NCBI GenBank assembly: GCA_021787445.1
Contig: JAJYLV010000007.1
Span: 1-49,420 of the forward strand
DNA length: 49,420 nt
Direction of reading: 5' to 3'
From: Chloroflexota bacterium
Lineage (GTDB): Bacteria > Chloroflexota > Limnocylindria > P2-11E
In this document: one piece after another, positions 25,075-33,079 of the stretch
How positions within the stretch are numbered: the first letter of the stretch is position 1
Layout of the letters: each line of letters opens with the position of its first letter
Translations under genes and position numbers: made by a program
The notes under the pieces: model-generated
Told to the model about the DNA's origin: nothing
Database searches by the model: none
Seen by the model: only the letters and a program-made list of their open reading frames with translations

Positions 25075-25977
25075 TCAGCCGTTCGGCAGCATAGCCGTGA
25101 CGTACGCGCGGGCGTCCATCGGAACGAGGTCCTCCGCCTTCTCCCCCACGCCGAGCCAGCGGACGGGCAGGCCGAGGTCGTTCGCGATGGCGAAGACGGC
25201 GCCGCCCTTCGCTGTCCCGTCGAGCTTCGTCACGACGAGGCCGGTCACCTTCGCGGCCTTGGTGAACTCGCGCGCCTGCAAGATCGCGTTCTGACCCTGT
25301 GTCCCATCGAGCACGAGGAGCACCTCGTCCGGCGCGCCCTCGCGCGCGCGGCCCGCGACCCGGACGATCTTCTCGAGCTCGTCCATCAGGTACCCCTTCG
25401 TGTGCAGCCGCCCCGCCGTATCCGCGATGACGACGCTGTTCCCGCGCGACCGCGCGGCCTGGATCGCGTCGAACACGACCGCGGCTGGATCGCCGCCGGG
25501 GCGTCCGCTGACCACCGGCAGCTGCAGCCGCTGAGCCCAGCTCTCGAGCTGCTCGATCGCCGCCGCGCGGAAGGTGTCCGCCGCCGCGAGGAGAGGCTTC
25601 TCGCCCCCGTCGCGCAGCCGCTTCGCCAGCTTCGCCGCGAAGGTCGTCTTGCCGCTCCCATTGACGCCGACGACCAGGATGACGCGCGGCGTCCCCGCGG
25701 GCGCCTCCGCCGCCGGAGGGATGACCGCGACGAGCGCGTCGCGCACGGCGTCGAGCACCTTCGGCACGGTCTTCGCGCGGCCCTCGCGCACGACGTCGCG
25801 CACCTGAAGCATCACCGGATCGACGAGCGACACGGAGAGGTCGGCGCGCAAGAGCGCCTCCTCCAGCCGGTCGAGCCACTCGTCGGTGACGGGCTCCTCC
25901 TCCGGCTTGCGGAGCGCCCCGAAGAGCCGGGAGAAGAGGCCGCTGCGGGTCTTGCCGACCCCCTGCTCGATGCTCAC
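25075..25977 (-). CDS. ftsY: Signal recognition particle receptor FtsY
   Basis: FtsY is the membrane-associated SRP receptor GTPase. The protein has 300 residues, with a short N-terminal segment in place of the long acidic domain of E. coli. The NG domain is intact: GVNGSGKTTFAAKLAKRL, AADTFRAAAIEQLESW, IADTAGRLHTK, VVTKLDGTAKGG and WLGVGEKAEDL. The start GTG 25977 overlaps the smc stop (GTGA), and ffh follows five bases after its stop, giving an smc-ftsY-ffh unit. Confidence 0.96.
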   Translation of the reverse strand: MSIEQGVGKTRSGLFSRLFGALRKPEEEPVTDEWLDRLEEALLRADLSVSLVDPVMLQVRDVVREGRAKTVPKVLDAVRDALVAVIPPAAEAPAGTPRVILVVGVNGSGKTTFAAKLAKRLRDGGEKPLLAAADTFRAAAIEQLESWAQRLQLPVVSGRPGGDPAAVVFDAIQAARSRGNSVVIADTAGRLHTKGYLMDELEKIVRVAGRAREGAPDEVLLVLDGTQGQNAILQAREFTKAAKVTGLVVTKLDGTAKGGAVFAIANDLGLPVRWLGVGEKAEDLVPMDARAYVTAMLPNG

Positions 25978-28790
25978 GCGCCCGCGGCTCGGCGGGCCTC
26001 CGACAGCTTCATCGAGATCACTTTGGACACGCCGCCCTCGTCCATGGAGACACCGTACATGGTGTCGGCGGCCTCGATCGTCCCGCGGTTGTGCGTGATG
26101 ACGATGAACTGCGTCCGGTCGGTCAGCTCGCGCAGCGCCTCGGTGAAGCGACCGACGTTCCGCTCGTCGAGCGCGGCGTCGACCTCGTCGAGGACGCAGA
26201 AGGGTGCCGGACGTACGCGCAGGATCGCCAAGAGGAGCGCGACGGCGGTCAGCGCGCGCTCGCCGCCCGACAGCTGGGTGAGGCTCCCGATGCGCTTACC
26301 CGGCGGCCGCGCGACGATGTCGATCCCCGCCTCTTCCGGATCGACGCTCGTCCGGAGCCGCGCCTCACCGCCGTTGAACAGACGCTGGAAGAAGATCCCG
26401 AACTCGTGGTCGACGGCCTGGAGCGTCGTCGAGAACTGCTCCGCGATCGTCGTCGCGAGCTCGTCCGCCAGCGCGCGCAGGTCCGCGATCGCCTTCTCGA
26501 GGTCGTCCTTCTGGGTCGTGAGGAACTCGTGGCGCTGGCCGATGTCGGCGAGCTCGGTCGCGGCGAGCGGGTTGACCGGCTCGAGCGCGATGAGCCTCCG
26601 CCGCAGCCGCTGGAGATCGCGAACGACGTTCGGCTCGACCGGACCCTGGTCCTCGCCGTCGAGCGTATCCGGGTCGGGGAGCGGCTCATCGTCGGCGAGA
26701 CCCAGCTCGGCCCTCACCTGTTCCTCCAGCAGCCGCAGCGCGCCGCTCGCGCGCTCCTCCTCCACCGCGAGCTTCGATCGCTCGCCGCGCAGCTCCGCCA
26801 GCCGCTCGCGAGCGCGCGCGAGACGCTGCTCCGACTCCCGTCGCGAGCCTTCCGCCGCCAGCGCCCGCTGTCGCGCGATCTGCGCGGAGCGTTCCGCCTC
26901 GCGCGCCTGCGCCGACGACACGCCGAGCTCGCCCTGGGCGGCGGCGAGCCGCGCGCGAGCGTCGCGCTCCTGCTCCTCCAGGCTGCGCGCGCGCTCGTCC
27001 TCGTCGGCGATGCGCTTCTCGGTCGCGGCGATCTGCTCGTCGAGCGTGTCGCGCAGGCGCACCAGCGCCGCCCGGCGCTCCTCGCTCGTCGCCGCCTCCA
27101 GGCGGGCATCCTCGGCGGACTTCGTCGCCGCCGCGTGCGCGTCGAACGCGGCGCGCTCGAGGGCCTCCGCCACGCCGACGTCGGCGGGCCCGTCCGGGAC
27201 GTCGATGCGGATGCGCTCGAGGAGCTCCGCGAGCATCCGCGCGGCGCCGCCGACGTGGACGACGCCGCCGCTCGCGACGAAGCCGTCGCGCGTCACGACG
27301 ATCGCGTTGCGCGACGCTGCCAGCGCCGTCCGCCGGTCGGGGGCGACGAAGACGTTCATGCCGTCACGCACGCGCTCGCATCCCGACGGCGTCGGCACCG
27401 CCTCGGCATCGTCGGGGACGAACACGGAGACGCCGCGCACGCGCAGTCCGAGGACCGCGGAGCGGGTCGTCGCGACCGCCATGCCCTCGCCCAGATCGTC
27501 GGCCCACTTCAACCCCGCGGGCAGCTCTCCCTCGATCTCGCGCTGCACGAGCGCGACGGCCTCGCGCAGCGCCGCGGCCTGGCCGCGCAGGAGCGCCTCC
27601 ACGCGCGCGGCCTGCGCCTCGGCGAGCGCGACCCGGGTGCGCGAGGCTTCGACCTCGGCCACGCGCGCGGCGTCCGCCGCCTCGCGCGCTCCGCGCGCCG
27701 CCGCGAGCGCCTCCTCGTCGTGCGCGCCGCGCTTCGACCGCAGCTGCGCGAGCTCGCGGGGGAGCGTCGTGAGCGCCTGCCGCGAGCGCTCGCGCTCGTG
27801 CGCGACGGCTTCGATGCTCGCGGACGTCGCCGCGATCCTCTCGCGCACGGCGGTCTCGGCGGCGAGGGCGTCGCTCAGCGCGATGCGTCGCTTCTCCTCC
27901 TCCTCGCGCGCCTGCCGCAGCTCCTCGTCGCTCACCGCGCCGGCGGAACCGATCTCCTCGATCTGGTCCGTGTAGCGGGCGATCTCCGCACCGGCGCTCT
28001 CGAGCTTCGCCGCGAGCTCCGCGCGCGTCTTCGCCGTCTCGCCGAAGGAGCTGCGATACCAGCGGATGGCCTTGCGACGCAGCTCGTTCCTGATCGTCTC
28101 GTATTCCTGCCACTTCGCGGCCTGCTCGCGGAGCAGCTCCACGCGCGGGCCGATCTCACGGAGGATGTCGATGACGCGCACGAGCTCGGCCTCCGCGACC
28201 TTGAGGCGCTGCAGCGCGTCCTCTCTCCTCTCGTGCAGGCGCCGCACGCCGGCGGCCTCCTCGATGACGAGACGGCGATCCGATGGGCGCAGCGCGAGCA
28301 CCTGGTCGACCAGACCCTGGCCGATGAATGTGAACGGGTTGTCGGCGAGGTTCGCCCCGGCTAGGAGCTCCTCCATGTCGCGCAGGCGCACCCGCGCGCC
28401 GTTCACCAGGTACTCGGACGCTCCGTCGCGGTAGATGCGGCGACCGATCTCGACCTCGGTGAAGTCGATGGGGAGGCGCTGCGAGCTGTTGTCGACGTGG
28501 AGGACGACCTCGGCCATGCCGAGGCTGCGCCGCGTCTCGGACCCGCCGAAGATGAGCTCCTCGCTCTTCTTCGCGCGCAGGTGGCGCGGGTTCGTCTCGG
28601 CCAGCACCCAGCGGATCGATTCGCCGAGGACGGACTTGCCGGATCCGTTCGGCCCGATGATCGCCGTGATCCCCGGCGCGAACTCGATCGTCGTCTTGTT
28701 CATGAAGGACTTGAAGCCGACGATGGTCGCGGTCCGCAGCACGGCGTTCGGCCTCGCGCCGCCTTCGATCACCCTGAGCTCATCGGTCAC
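25974..28790 (-). CDS. smc: Chromosome segregation protein SMC (compact form)
   Basis: SMC is the ATPase of the bacterial condensin complex. Walker A GPNGSGKS lies at residues 46-53, the signature LSGGERALTAV from 840, and Walker B FCVLDEVDAALD from 864, so both head halves are present. The coiled-coil arms are about 250 residues each and the hinge (about 425-515) looks cut down: its second half is recognisable (VTRDGFVASGGVVHVGG), but the first half is very short. Total length is 938 residues against about 1,170-1,190 for typical SMC. Start GTG 28790 overlaps rnc. ScpA and ScpB are not in the window. Confidence 0.94.
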   Translation of the reverse strand: MTDELRVIEGGARPNAVLRTATIVGFKSFMNKTTIEFAPGITAIIGPNGSGKSVLGESIRWVLAETNPRHLRAKKSEELIFGGSETRRSLGMAEVVLHVDNSSQRLPIDFTEVEIGRRIYRDGASEYLVNGARVRLRDMEELLAGANLADNPFTFIGQGLVDQVLALRPSDRRLVIEEAAGVRRLHERREDALQRLKVAEAELVRVIDILREIGPRVELLREQAAKWQEYETIRNELRRKAIRWYRSSFGETAKTRAELAAKLESAGAEIARYTDQIEEIGSAGAVSDEELRQAREEEEKRRIALSDALAAETAVRERIAATSASIEAVAHERERSRQALTTLPRELAQLRSKRGAHDEEALAAARGAREAADAARVAEVEASRTRVALAEAQAARVEALLRGQAAALREAVALVQREIEGELPAGLKWADDLGEGMAVATTRSAVLGLRVRGVSVFVPDDAEAVPTPSGCERVRDGMNVFVAPDRRTALAASRNAIVVTRDGFVASGGVVHVGGAARMLAELLERIRIDVPDGPADVGVAEALERAAFDAHAAATKSAEDARLEAATSEERRAALVRLRDTLDEQIAATEKRIADEDERARSLEEQERDARARLAAAQGELGVSSAQAREAERSAQIARQRALAAEGSRRESEQRLARARERLAELRGERSKLAVEEERASGALRLLEEQVRAELGLADDEPLPDPDTLDGEDQGPVEPNVVRDLQRLRRRLIALEPVNPLAATELADIGQRHEFLTTQKDDLEKAIADLRALADELATTIAEQFSTTLQAVDHEFGIFFQRLFNGGEARLRTSVDPEEAGIDIVARPPGKRIGSLTQLSGGERALTAVALLLAILRVRPAPFCVLDEVDAALDERNVGRFTEALRELTDRTQFIVITHNRGTIEAADTMYGVSMDEGGVSKVISMKLSEARRAAGA

Positions 28791-29458
28791 CGTTCGTCGA
28801 CCTCCTCGAGGAGCCTCGCGGCGGCTTCCTCTTCCGCCTCGCGCTTCGATGCGCCTTCGCCCCGCGCGACGTGTCCCGCCGCCTCGACCTCGATGAGGAA
28901 ATCGCGGCGGTGCTCAGGACCGCGCTCCTCGACGACGCGATAAACCGGGAGCGCGAGCTTCTCCGCCTGCGCCCACTCCTGGAGGAGGCTCTTGGCGGAC
29001 TTCCGCGGCGCCGTCGCCGTCGCCTCGAGCTCGTCGTGCAGCACGCGCAGCACCAGGTCGCGGGCCACCTCGAACCCCGCCTCCACGTACACGGCGCCGA
29101 TCACCGACTCGAACACGCTCGCGCCGAGCCCCGTGCGCTGCCGTCCACCGCTCGCCTCCTCGCCGGCGCCGAGGCGCGCGCGTTCGGGGAGCCCGAGGCG
29201 CCGCGCCACCGCCGCGAGGGCCTCGCCCGACACCACACGCGCGCGGAGCGTCGTGAGCTCGCCCTCCGGCGCGTCGGGGAAGCGCAGGAAGAGATCCTCC
29301 CCGACGACCAGATCCACGACGGCGTCCCCGAGGAACTCGAGGCGCTCGAAGTCGTGCACCCCCTCGCCGGGGTGCTCGTGGAGGTAGGAGCCGTGCGTGA
29401 GCGCGGTCTCGAGGAGCCGCTCGTCCTTGAAGCGATAGCCGGAGACCTCGTTATCCAT
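28787..29458 (-). CDS. rnc: Ribonuclease III
   Basis: RNase III cleaves double-stranded RNA, including rRNA precursors. The catalytic signature is ERLEFLGDAVVDL, with the second acidic site in ASVFESVIGAVYVEAGF. A C-terminal dsRNA-binding domain follows (SAKSLLQEWAQAEKLALPVY to GASKREAEEEAAARLL). ATG 29458 is chosen (223 residues), preceded by GGAGG; an upstream TTG at 29476 would run into the acpP terminator. The smc gene overlaps its stop. Confidence 0.95.
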   Translation of the reverse strand: MDNEVSGYRFKDERLLETALTHGSYLHEHPGEGVHDFERLEFLGDAVVDLVVGEDLFLRFPDAPEGELTTLRARVVSGEALAAVARRLGLPERARLGAGEEASGGRQRTGLGASVFESVIGAVYVEAGFEVARDLVLRVLHDELEATATAPRKSAKSLLQEWAQAEKLALPVYRVVEERGPEHRRDFLIEVEAAGHVARGEGASKREAEEEAAARLLEEVDER

Positions 29459-29477
29459 GTCCTCCACTGCATGCAAA

Positions 29478-29504
29478 GAGGCAGCCGCACGAAGCGGCTG
29501 CCTC
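29478..29504 (-). terminator. Rho-independent-type terminator after acpP
   Basis: A perfect 11-bp stem (GAGGCAGCCGC with GCGGCTGCCTC) encloses a five-base loop, followed on the minus strand by TTT and then GCATGC. It lies 41 bases after the acpP stop and just before rnc. The T run is short, so termination is likely partial. Confidence 0.75.
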
Positions 29505-29545
29505 CCCTATCGCGTCCGTGTCTCGCTGTGTCGCTGGGTCCCAGT

Positions 29546-29791
29546 CTAGGCCCCGGTCTTCTCCTCGATGTACTCGAGCGCGTCAGCGACGGTCTTGATC
29601 TTCTCGGCCTCTTCGTCGGAGATCTCCGTCCCGAACTCCTCCTCGAGGCTCATGATCAGCTCGACCAGGTCGAGCGAGTCCGCGTTCAGATCGTCGACGA
29701 AGGACGCCTCGGGCTTCACCTCGGCCTCGTCGACGCCGAGCTGCTCGACGATGATCTTCTTCAGCCGCTCGTAGGCCGGTCCCTCCGCCAA
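29546..29791 (-). CDS. acpP: Acyl carrier protein
   Basis: ACP carries growing acyl chains on a phosphopantetheine arm. The 81-residue protein contains [20 protein letters not shown], with the modified serine in DSL, and the acidic helices normal for ACP. The TTG start at 29791 is fixed by a GAGGAGG Shine-Dalgarno five bases upstream; the open frame would continue further upstream without a ribosome binding site. It has its own promoter and terminator and so is a separate transcription unit within the array. Confidence 0.96.
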   Translation of the reverse strand: MAEGPAYERLKKIIVEQLGVDEAEVKPEASFVDDLNADSLDLVELIMSLEEEFGTEISDEEAEKIKTVADALEYIEEKTGA

Positions 29792-29838
29792 GTGGTCCTC
29801 CTCAAAGCGACGGGCGGATGTGCCCGCGCTGCGGCGCA

Positions 29839-29867
29839 AGTGTCACCGGCGAGAGGAAAAGCGTCAA
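29839..29867 (-). promoter_or_regulatory. Predicted sigma-70-type promoter of acpP
   Basis: TTGACG (29862-29867, five of six matches) and GACACT (29839-29844, weak) are 17 bases apart on the minus strand, in the 99-base gap between nusB and acpP. The leader to the TTG start would be about 40 bases. Confidence 0.5.
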
Positions 29868-29890
29868 TTCCGGCCCGTCGGCGGCGCCCG

Positions 29891-30310
29891 CTAGCCGCCG
29901 ACCGCCGTCGCCAAGACGCCGTTGACGAACTTCGCCGACGCCTCGGAGCCGAACAGCTTGGCGAGCTCCACGGCCTCGTCGATGATCACGCTCGCCGGGG
30001 CGTCGCCGGCGTAGCGCAGCTCGTACAGCGCGATCCGCAGGACGTTGCGGTCGATGCGCGGCATCTGGTCGATGGGGAACTCCGGAGCCAGCTCGGCGAT
30101 CTCCGCGTCGAGCTCCTTGCGGTGGTCGAGCACGCCTTCGACGAGCTCCCACGCGAACGCCCCGGCCCGCTCGTTGAGCCCCGCGCGGAACACCCCGCGC
30201 TCCCACGTCACCTTCGCGTCCGCGCCGCGGTTCAGGTCGATCTCGAAAAGCGTCTGGAGCGCGAGCCGCCGCGCGGGGTGACGCCCGCCGCGCGGCGTCC
30301 GCTGCTTCAC
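29891..30310 (-). CDS. nusB: Transcription antitermination factor NusB
   Basis: NusB binds boxA RNA with S10 and supports rRNA antitermination. The 139-residue protein has ARRLALQTLFEIDLN, the helical body, and the conserved end RNVLRIALYELRY, IIDEAVELAKLFGSE, KFVNGVL. GTG 30310 overlaps the plsX stop as GTGA. Confidence 0.93.
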   Translation of the reverse strand: MKQRTPRGGRHPARRLALQTLFEIDLNRGADAKVTWERGVFRAGLNERAGAFAWELVEGVLDHRKELDAEIAELAPEFPIDQMPRIDRNVLRIALYELRYAGDAPASVIIDEAVELAKLFGSEASAKFVNGVLATAVGG

Positions 30311-31275
30311 GCCGCGACACCCAGCGACGCGATGAGACCGGAGGAGATCGAGCGTTCCGCGACGTCGATGGCGAGCTTCAGCATCCGCGCACGCGCGCGG
30401 CCGTGCGTCACGACCGACACGCCGTTCACGCCGAGGAGGGGCGCCGAGACGTACGGCTCGTAGTCCATGTGCGCGCGGAAGCGGCGGATCCCGGGCATCG
30501 CCACGGCCGCGGCGACCTTCCCGAGCGCGCCGCCGAAGATGTCGCGGCGGATGCCGTCGGTCATCACGTCGAGGACGCCCTCCATCGCCTTCGCGACGGT
30601 GTTCCCCGTGAACCCGTCGGTGACGACGATGTCCGTCGTCCCCCGCAGGATGTCGCGGCCCTCGACGTTGCCGTAGAAGTTCAGGTCGGCGGCGCCGCGC
30701 AGGAGCTCGTGCGCCTCGAGCTGCATCCGTCCGCCCTTCTCGGGCTCCTCGCCGACGTTGAGGAGACCGACCGTGGGGCGCTCGATCCGGTGCACGCGCT
30801 CCATGAATCGCGAGGCCATGCGCGCGAACTGGAGGATGTGCTGCGCCGTCGCGTCCATCGTCGCGCCCGCATCGAGGAGACACGCCGGACCGCCCTTGGT
30901 CGTCGGGAGCATCCCGCACAGCGCCGGACGGTCGATGCCACGGACGCGTCCGAGGATGAGCAGCGCCGCCGCCATCGTCGCGCCCGTATTGCCCGCCGAC
31001 ACGACCGCATCCGCGTGGCCGTCGCGCACGAGCCGCGTGGCGATCCCGATGGAGGTCCCGCCCCGCCGCCGCAGCGCCGCCCCCGGATGCTCGCCCATCT
31101 CGACGATCTCACGCGCCGCCACGACCGAGATGCCGTCGGACGGCGCCGGAAGGCGCGCCGGGTCGCCGACGAGGATCACCTCGGCGGCGCCGCCGGACGC
31201 CCGGTACAAGAGAGCGCCCCGGACGATCTCGTCCGGGGCGTGGTCGCCACCCATGGCATCGACGGCGATGCGCAT
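30307..31275 (-). CDS. plsX: Phosphate acyltransferase PlsX
   Basis: PlsX makes acyl-phosphate from acyl-ACP, the first step of phospholipid synthesis in the PlsX/PlsY route. The 322-residue protein opens with MRIAVDAMGGDHAPDEIVRG and has VVSAGNTGATMAAAL, LLDAGATMDATAQHILQFA and VTDGFTGNTVAKAMEG. It follows rpmF, the conserved rpmF-plsX pairing, and acpP lies two genes downstream. Confidence 0.96.
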   Translation of the reverse strand: MRIAVDAMGGDHAPDEIVRGALLYRASGGAAEVILVGDPARLPAPSDGISVVAAREIVEMGEHPGAALRRRGGTSIGIATRLVRDGHADAVVSAGNTGATMAAALLILGRVRGIDRPALCGMLPTTKGGPACLLDAGATMDATAQHILQFARMASRFMERVHRIERPTVGLLNVGEEPEKGGRMQLEAHELLRGAADLNFYGNVEGRDILRGTTDIVVTDGFTGNTVAKAMEGVLDVMTDGIRRDIFGGALGKVAAAVAMPGIRRFRAHMDYEPYVSAPLLGVNGVSVVTHGRARARMLKLAIDVAERSISSGLIASLGVAA

Positions 31276-31282
31276 CCGACCC

Positions 31283-31489
31283 TTAGGCGGGGCCGGGGGC
31301 CGCCCTCTTCGTCTTGATCACGGTGATCTGCCGGCCGCGGTACGTCCCGCAGTGCGGGCAGGCCTCGTGGGGCTTCTTCAGGGTGCGGCACTGCGGGCAC
31401 GGCGCGAGGTTCACCGCCGCGAGGGCGAGGTGGCTCCGGCGCTTGCCCTGGTTCGCGTGGGAGTACTTCTTCTTCGGATGTCCAGCCAT
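31283..31489 (-). CDS. rpmF: 50S ribosomal protein L32 (zinc-binding form)
   Basis: The 68-residue protein begins MAGHPKKKYSHANQGKRRSH and carries two CxxC pairs (CPQC and CPHC), the zinc-binding form of L32. The YceD-like gene upstream and plsX downstream complete the usual yceD-rpmF-plsX order. Confidence 0.96.
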   Translation of the reverse strand: MAGHPKKKYSHANQGKRRSHLALAAVNLAPCPQCRTLKKPHEACPHCGTYRGRQITVIKTKRAAPGPA

Positions 31490-31493
31490 GTCC

Positions 31494-32030
31494 CTAGTCT
31501 TTCATATCCTTCAGCGTCTCGAGCGCGGACCAGCGCGTGTCGGGCGGGGACTCGTGCTGGTGGGGACGCTCGTTGAGGTCCTCCCCGCAGACGGGACACA
31601 GCCCTTTGCAGTCGGCGCGGCAGAGCGGCGCCTGGGGCGTCGCCAAGATGACCTCCTCGCGGATGAGCGGCGTGAGGTCGATGAGGAAGTCGGATCCGAT
31701 CGTCTTCGCGTCGCGCGGCGGCTGCGGCATCGGCGCGCCCGTCTCGACGCGCTCCGTCGCGTAGTACTGCTCGGCGAGACGCGCGTCGACCGGCGAGCGG
31801 ACCGGCCGGAGGCAGCGCACGCACTGCTGCTCCACCCTCGCGCGGACGCCGCCCTCCAGATACGCGCCGGGATCGGTGTGCGTCGCCTTGATGTCCGCGT
31901 CGAAGGACGTGATATCGGCGTCGAGGAGGCCCGCGTTCTCACCGCGCGGGTCGACCGGCGACTCCTCGACGTGGAGATCGATGTGATCGCCCAGCGCCTG
32001 CTTGAGCAGGGGTCCGACGCAGACCTTCAC
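31494..32030 (-). CDS. DUF177 (YceD) family protein
   Basis: This 178-residue protein belongs to the YceD/DUF177 family, which is almost always encoded before rpmF and is linked to 23S rRNA accumulation in plants and bacteria. It shows the CVRCLRPV pair, the mid-domain DLTPLIREEVILA, and the cysteine cluster CRADCKGLCPVCGEDLNERP. It ends four bases before rpmF. Confidence 0.92.
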   Translation of the reverse strand: MKVCVGPLLKQALGDHIDLHVEESPVDPRGENAGLLDADITSFDADIKATHTDPGAYLEGGVRARVEQQCVRCLRPVRSPVDARLAEQYYATERVETGAPMPQPPRDAKTIGSDFLIDLTPLIREEVILATPQAPLCRADCKGLCPVCGEDLNERPHQHESPPDTRWSALETLKDMKD

Positions 32031-32033
32031 CGC

Positions 32034-32498
32034 TCATGCCTCCGCCGGCGCGGCCTTCCGCTCCTCCAGCACCTCGAGGCTCTTCTGGACGATCCCGAGC
32101 GTCTTCTCGAGGTCGCTCTGCAGACGGAGGAGGACGTCGGACGCGTACTGATCGGCCCCACGCATCGTCTCCTCCGCGCGCTGCTCGGCGCGTCCGGCGA
32201 TGCCGTCGGCGCGCTTCTCGGCCTCCGCCAGGATGGCTTGATCCTGCAGGAGGAGTGCCGCCTGCTCCTGTGCCGCGGCGATGATCCGCTCCGCCTCCTC
32301 GCGCGCGTGGGCGAGCATACGGTCGGTCTCCTGGATCGTGCGCCGCGCCTGGCGCACCTCCTCGGGGACCGCGACGCGCAGCTGGTCGATGAGATCGAGC
32401 AGCGATGCCTGCTCGATGATCACCTGATCGGTCATGGGGACCTTGCGAGCGTGCACGACGAGGGATTCGAGCCGTTCCACCAGGAACTGGATGTCCAC
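32034..32498 (-). CDS. Coiled-coil protein of unknown function (F0 subunit b/DivIVA-like)
   Basis: The 154-residue protein starts at GTG 32498, with GGAGAGG-like purines about five bases upstream. The first part (VDIQFLVERLESLVVHARKV) is a short domain; from about residue 50 it is one long charged coiled coil (RRTIQETDRMLAHAREEAER and RAEQRAEETMRGADQYA). Such proteins are often labelled ATP synthase subunit b-like, but there is no membrane helix at the N-terminus and no ATP synthase gene nearby. A DivIVA-like cell-organisation role is an equal guess. Confidence 0.7.
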   Translation of the reverse strand: MDIQFLVERLESLVVHARKVPMTDQVIIEQASLLDLIDQLRVAVPEEVRQARRTIQETDRMLAHAREEAERIIAAAQEQAALLLQDQAILAEAEKRADGIAGRAEQRAEETMRGADQYASDVLLRLQSDLEKTLGIVQKSLEVLEERKAAPAEA

Positions 32499-32514
32499 GT
32501 GGGTCCCTCTCCTC

Positions 32515-33075
32515 TCAGCTCGGTCGCGAGGCATCGTATCGCAGGAAGACCAGCACCTCCTCGCCGATCTCCTTCGTGCGCAGCGCCGTCGCGCCCTCCG
32601 GGACCGCCGGAGGGTGCTTGCGCAGCGCGCGCGCGACGACGAGGGCGTCCGGCGCGAGCGCGGCGCGGAGGCCGGGATGCCGGAGCGTCGCGCCCAGACC
32701 CCGGGCGTCGGCGAACGGCGGGTCGCAGAAGACGAGGTCGAACGGACCGGCCGGCGCCCCGTCGAGGTACGCCGCCACCGTGCGCGGGACGACGCTCGAG
32801 CGGTCCCCGAAGCCCGTCGCCGCGAGGTTGCGGCGCAGCGCCGACAGCGCGGCGCGGTCGCGCTCGACGAAGGTGGCGTGAGCCGCGCCCCGCGAGAGCG
32901 CCTCGATCCCGAGGGTGCCGGCACCCGCGAAGAGGTCGAGCACCCGGGCGTCGCCGAGCCGCGGCTCGAGGATCGCGAACAGGCTCTCACGGATGCGCTC
33001 GGTCGCCGCTCGCGTGACGCTCGGCGGCGGGGCGACGAGCGCGCGGCCCTTCGCCTCGCCCGCGACGACCCGCAT
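32515..33075 (-). CDS. rsmD: 16S rRNA (guanine966-N2)-methyltransferase RsmD
   Basis: RsmD methylates G966 of 16S rRNA. The 186-residue protein starts MRVVAGEAKGRALVAP, has RIRESLFAILEP, the SAM-binding LDLFAGAGTLGIEALSRGA, and the catalytic DPPF motif in LVFCDPPFADA. It is downstream of recG by four bases. Confidence 0.94.
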   Translation of the reverse strand: MRVVAGEAKGRALVAPPPSVTRAATERIRESLFAILEPRLGDARVLDLFAGAGTLGIEALSRGAAHATFVERDRAALSALRRNLAATGFGDRSSVVPRTVAAYLDGAPAGPFDLVFCDPPFADARGLGATLRHPGLRAALAPDALVVARALRKHPPAVPEGATALRTKEIGEEVLVFLRYDASRPS

Positions 33076-33079
33076 CGGC

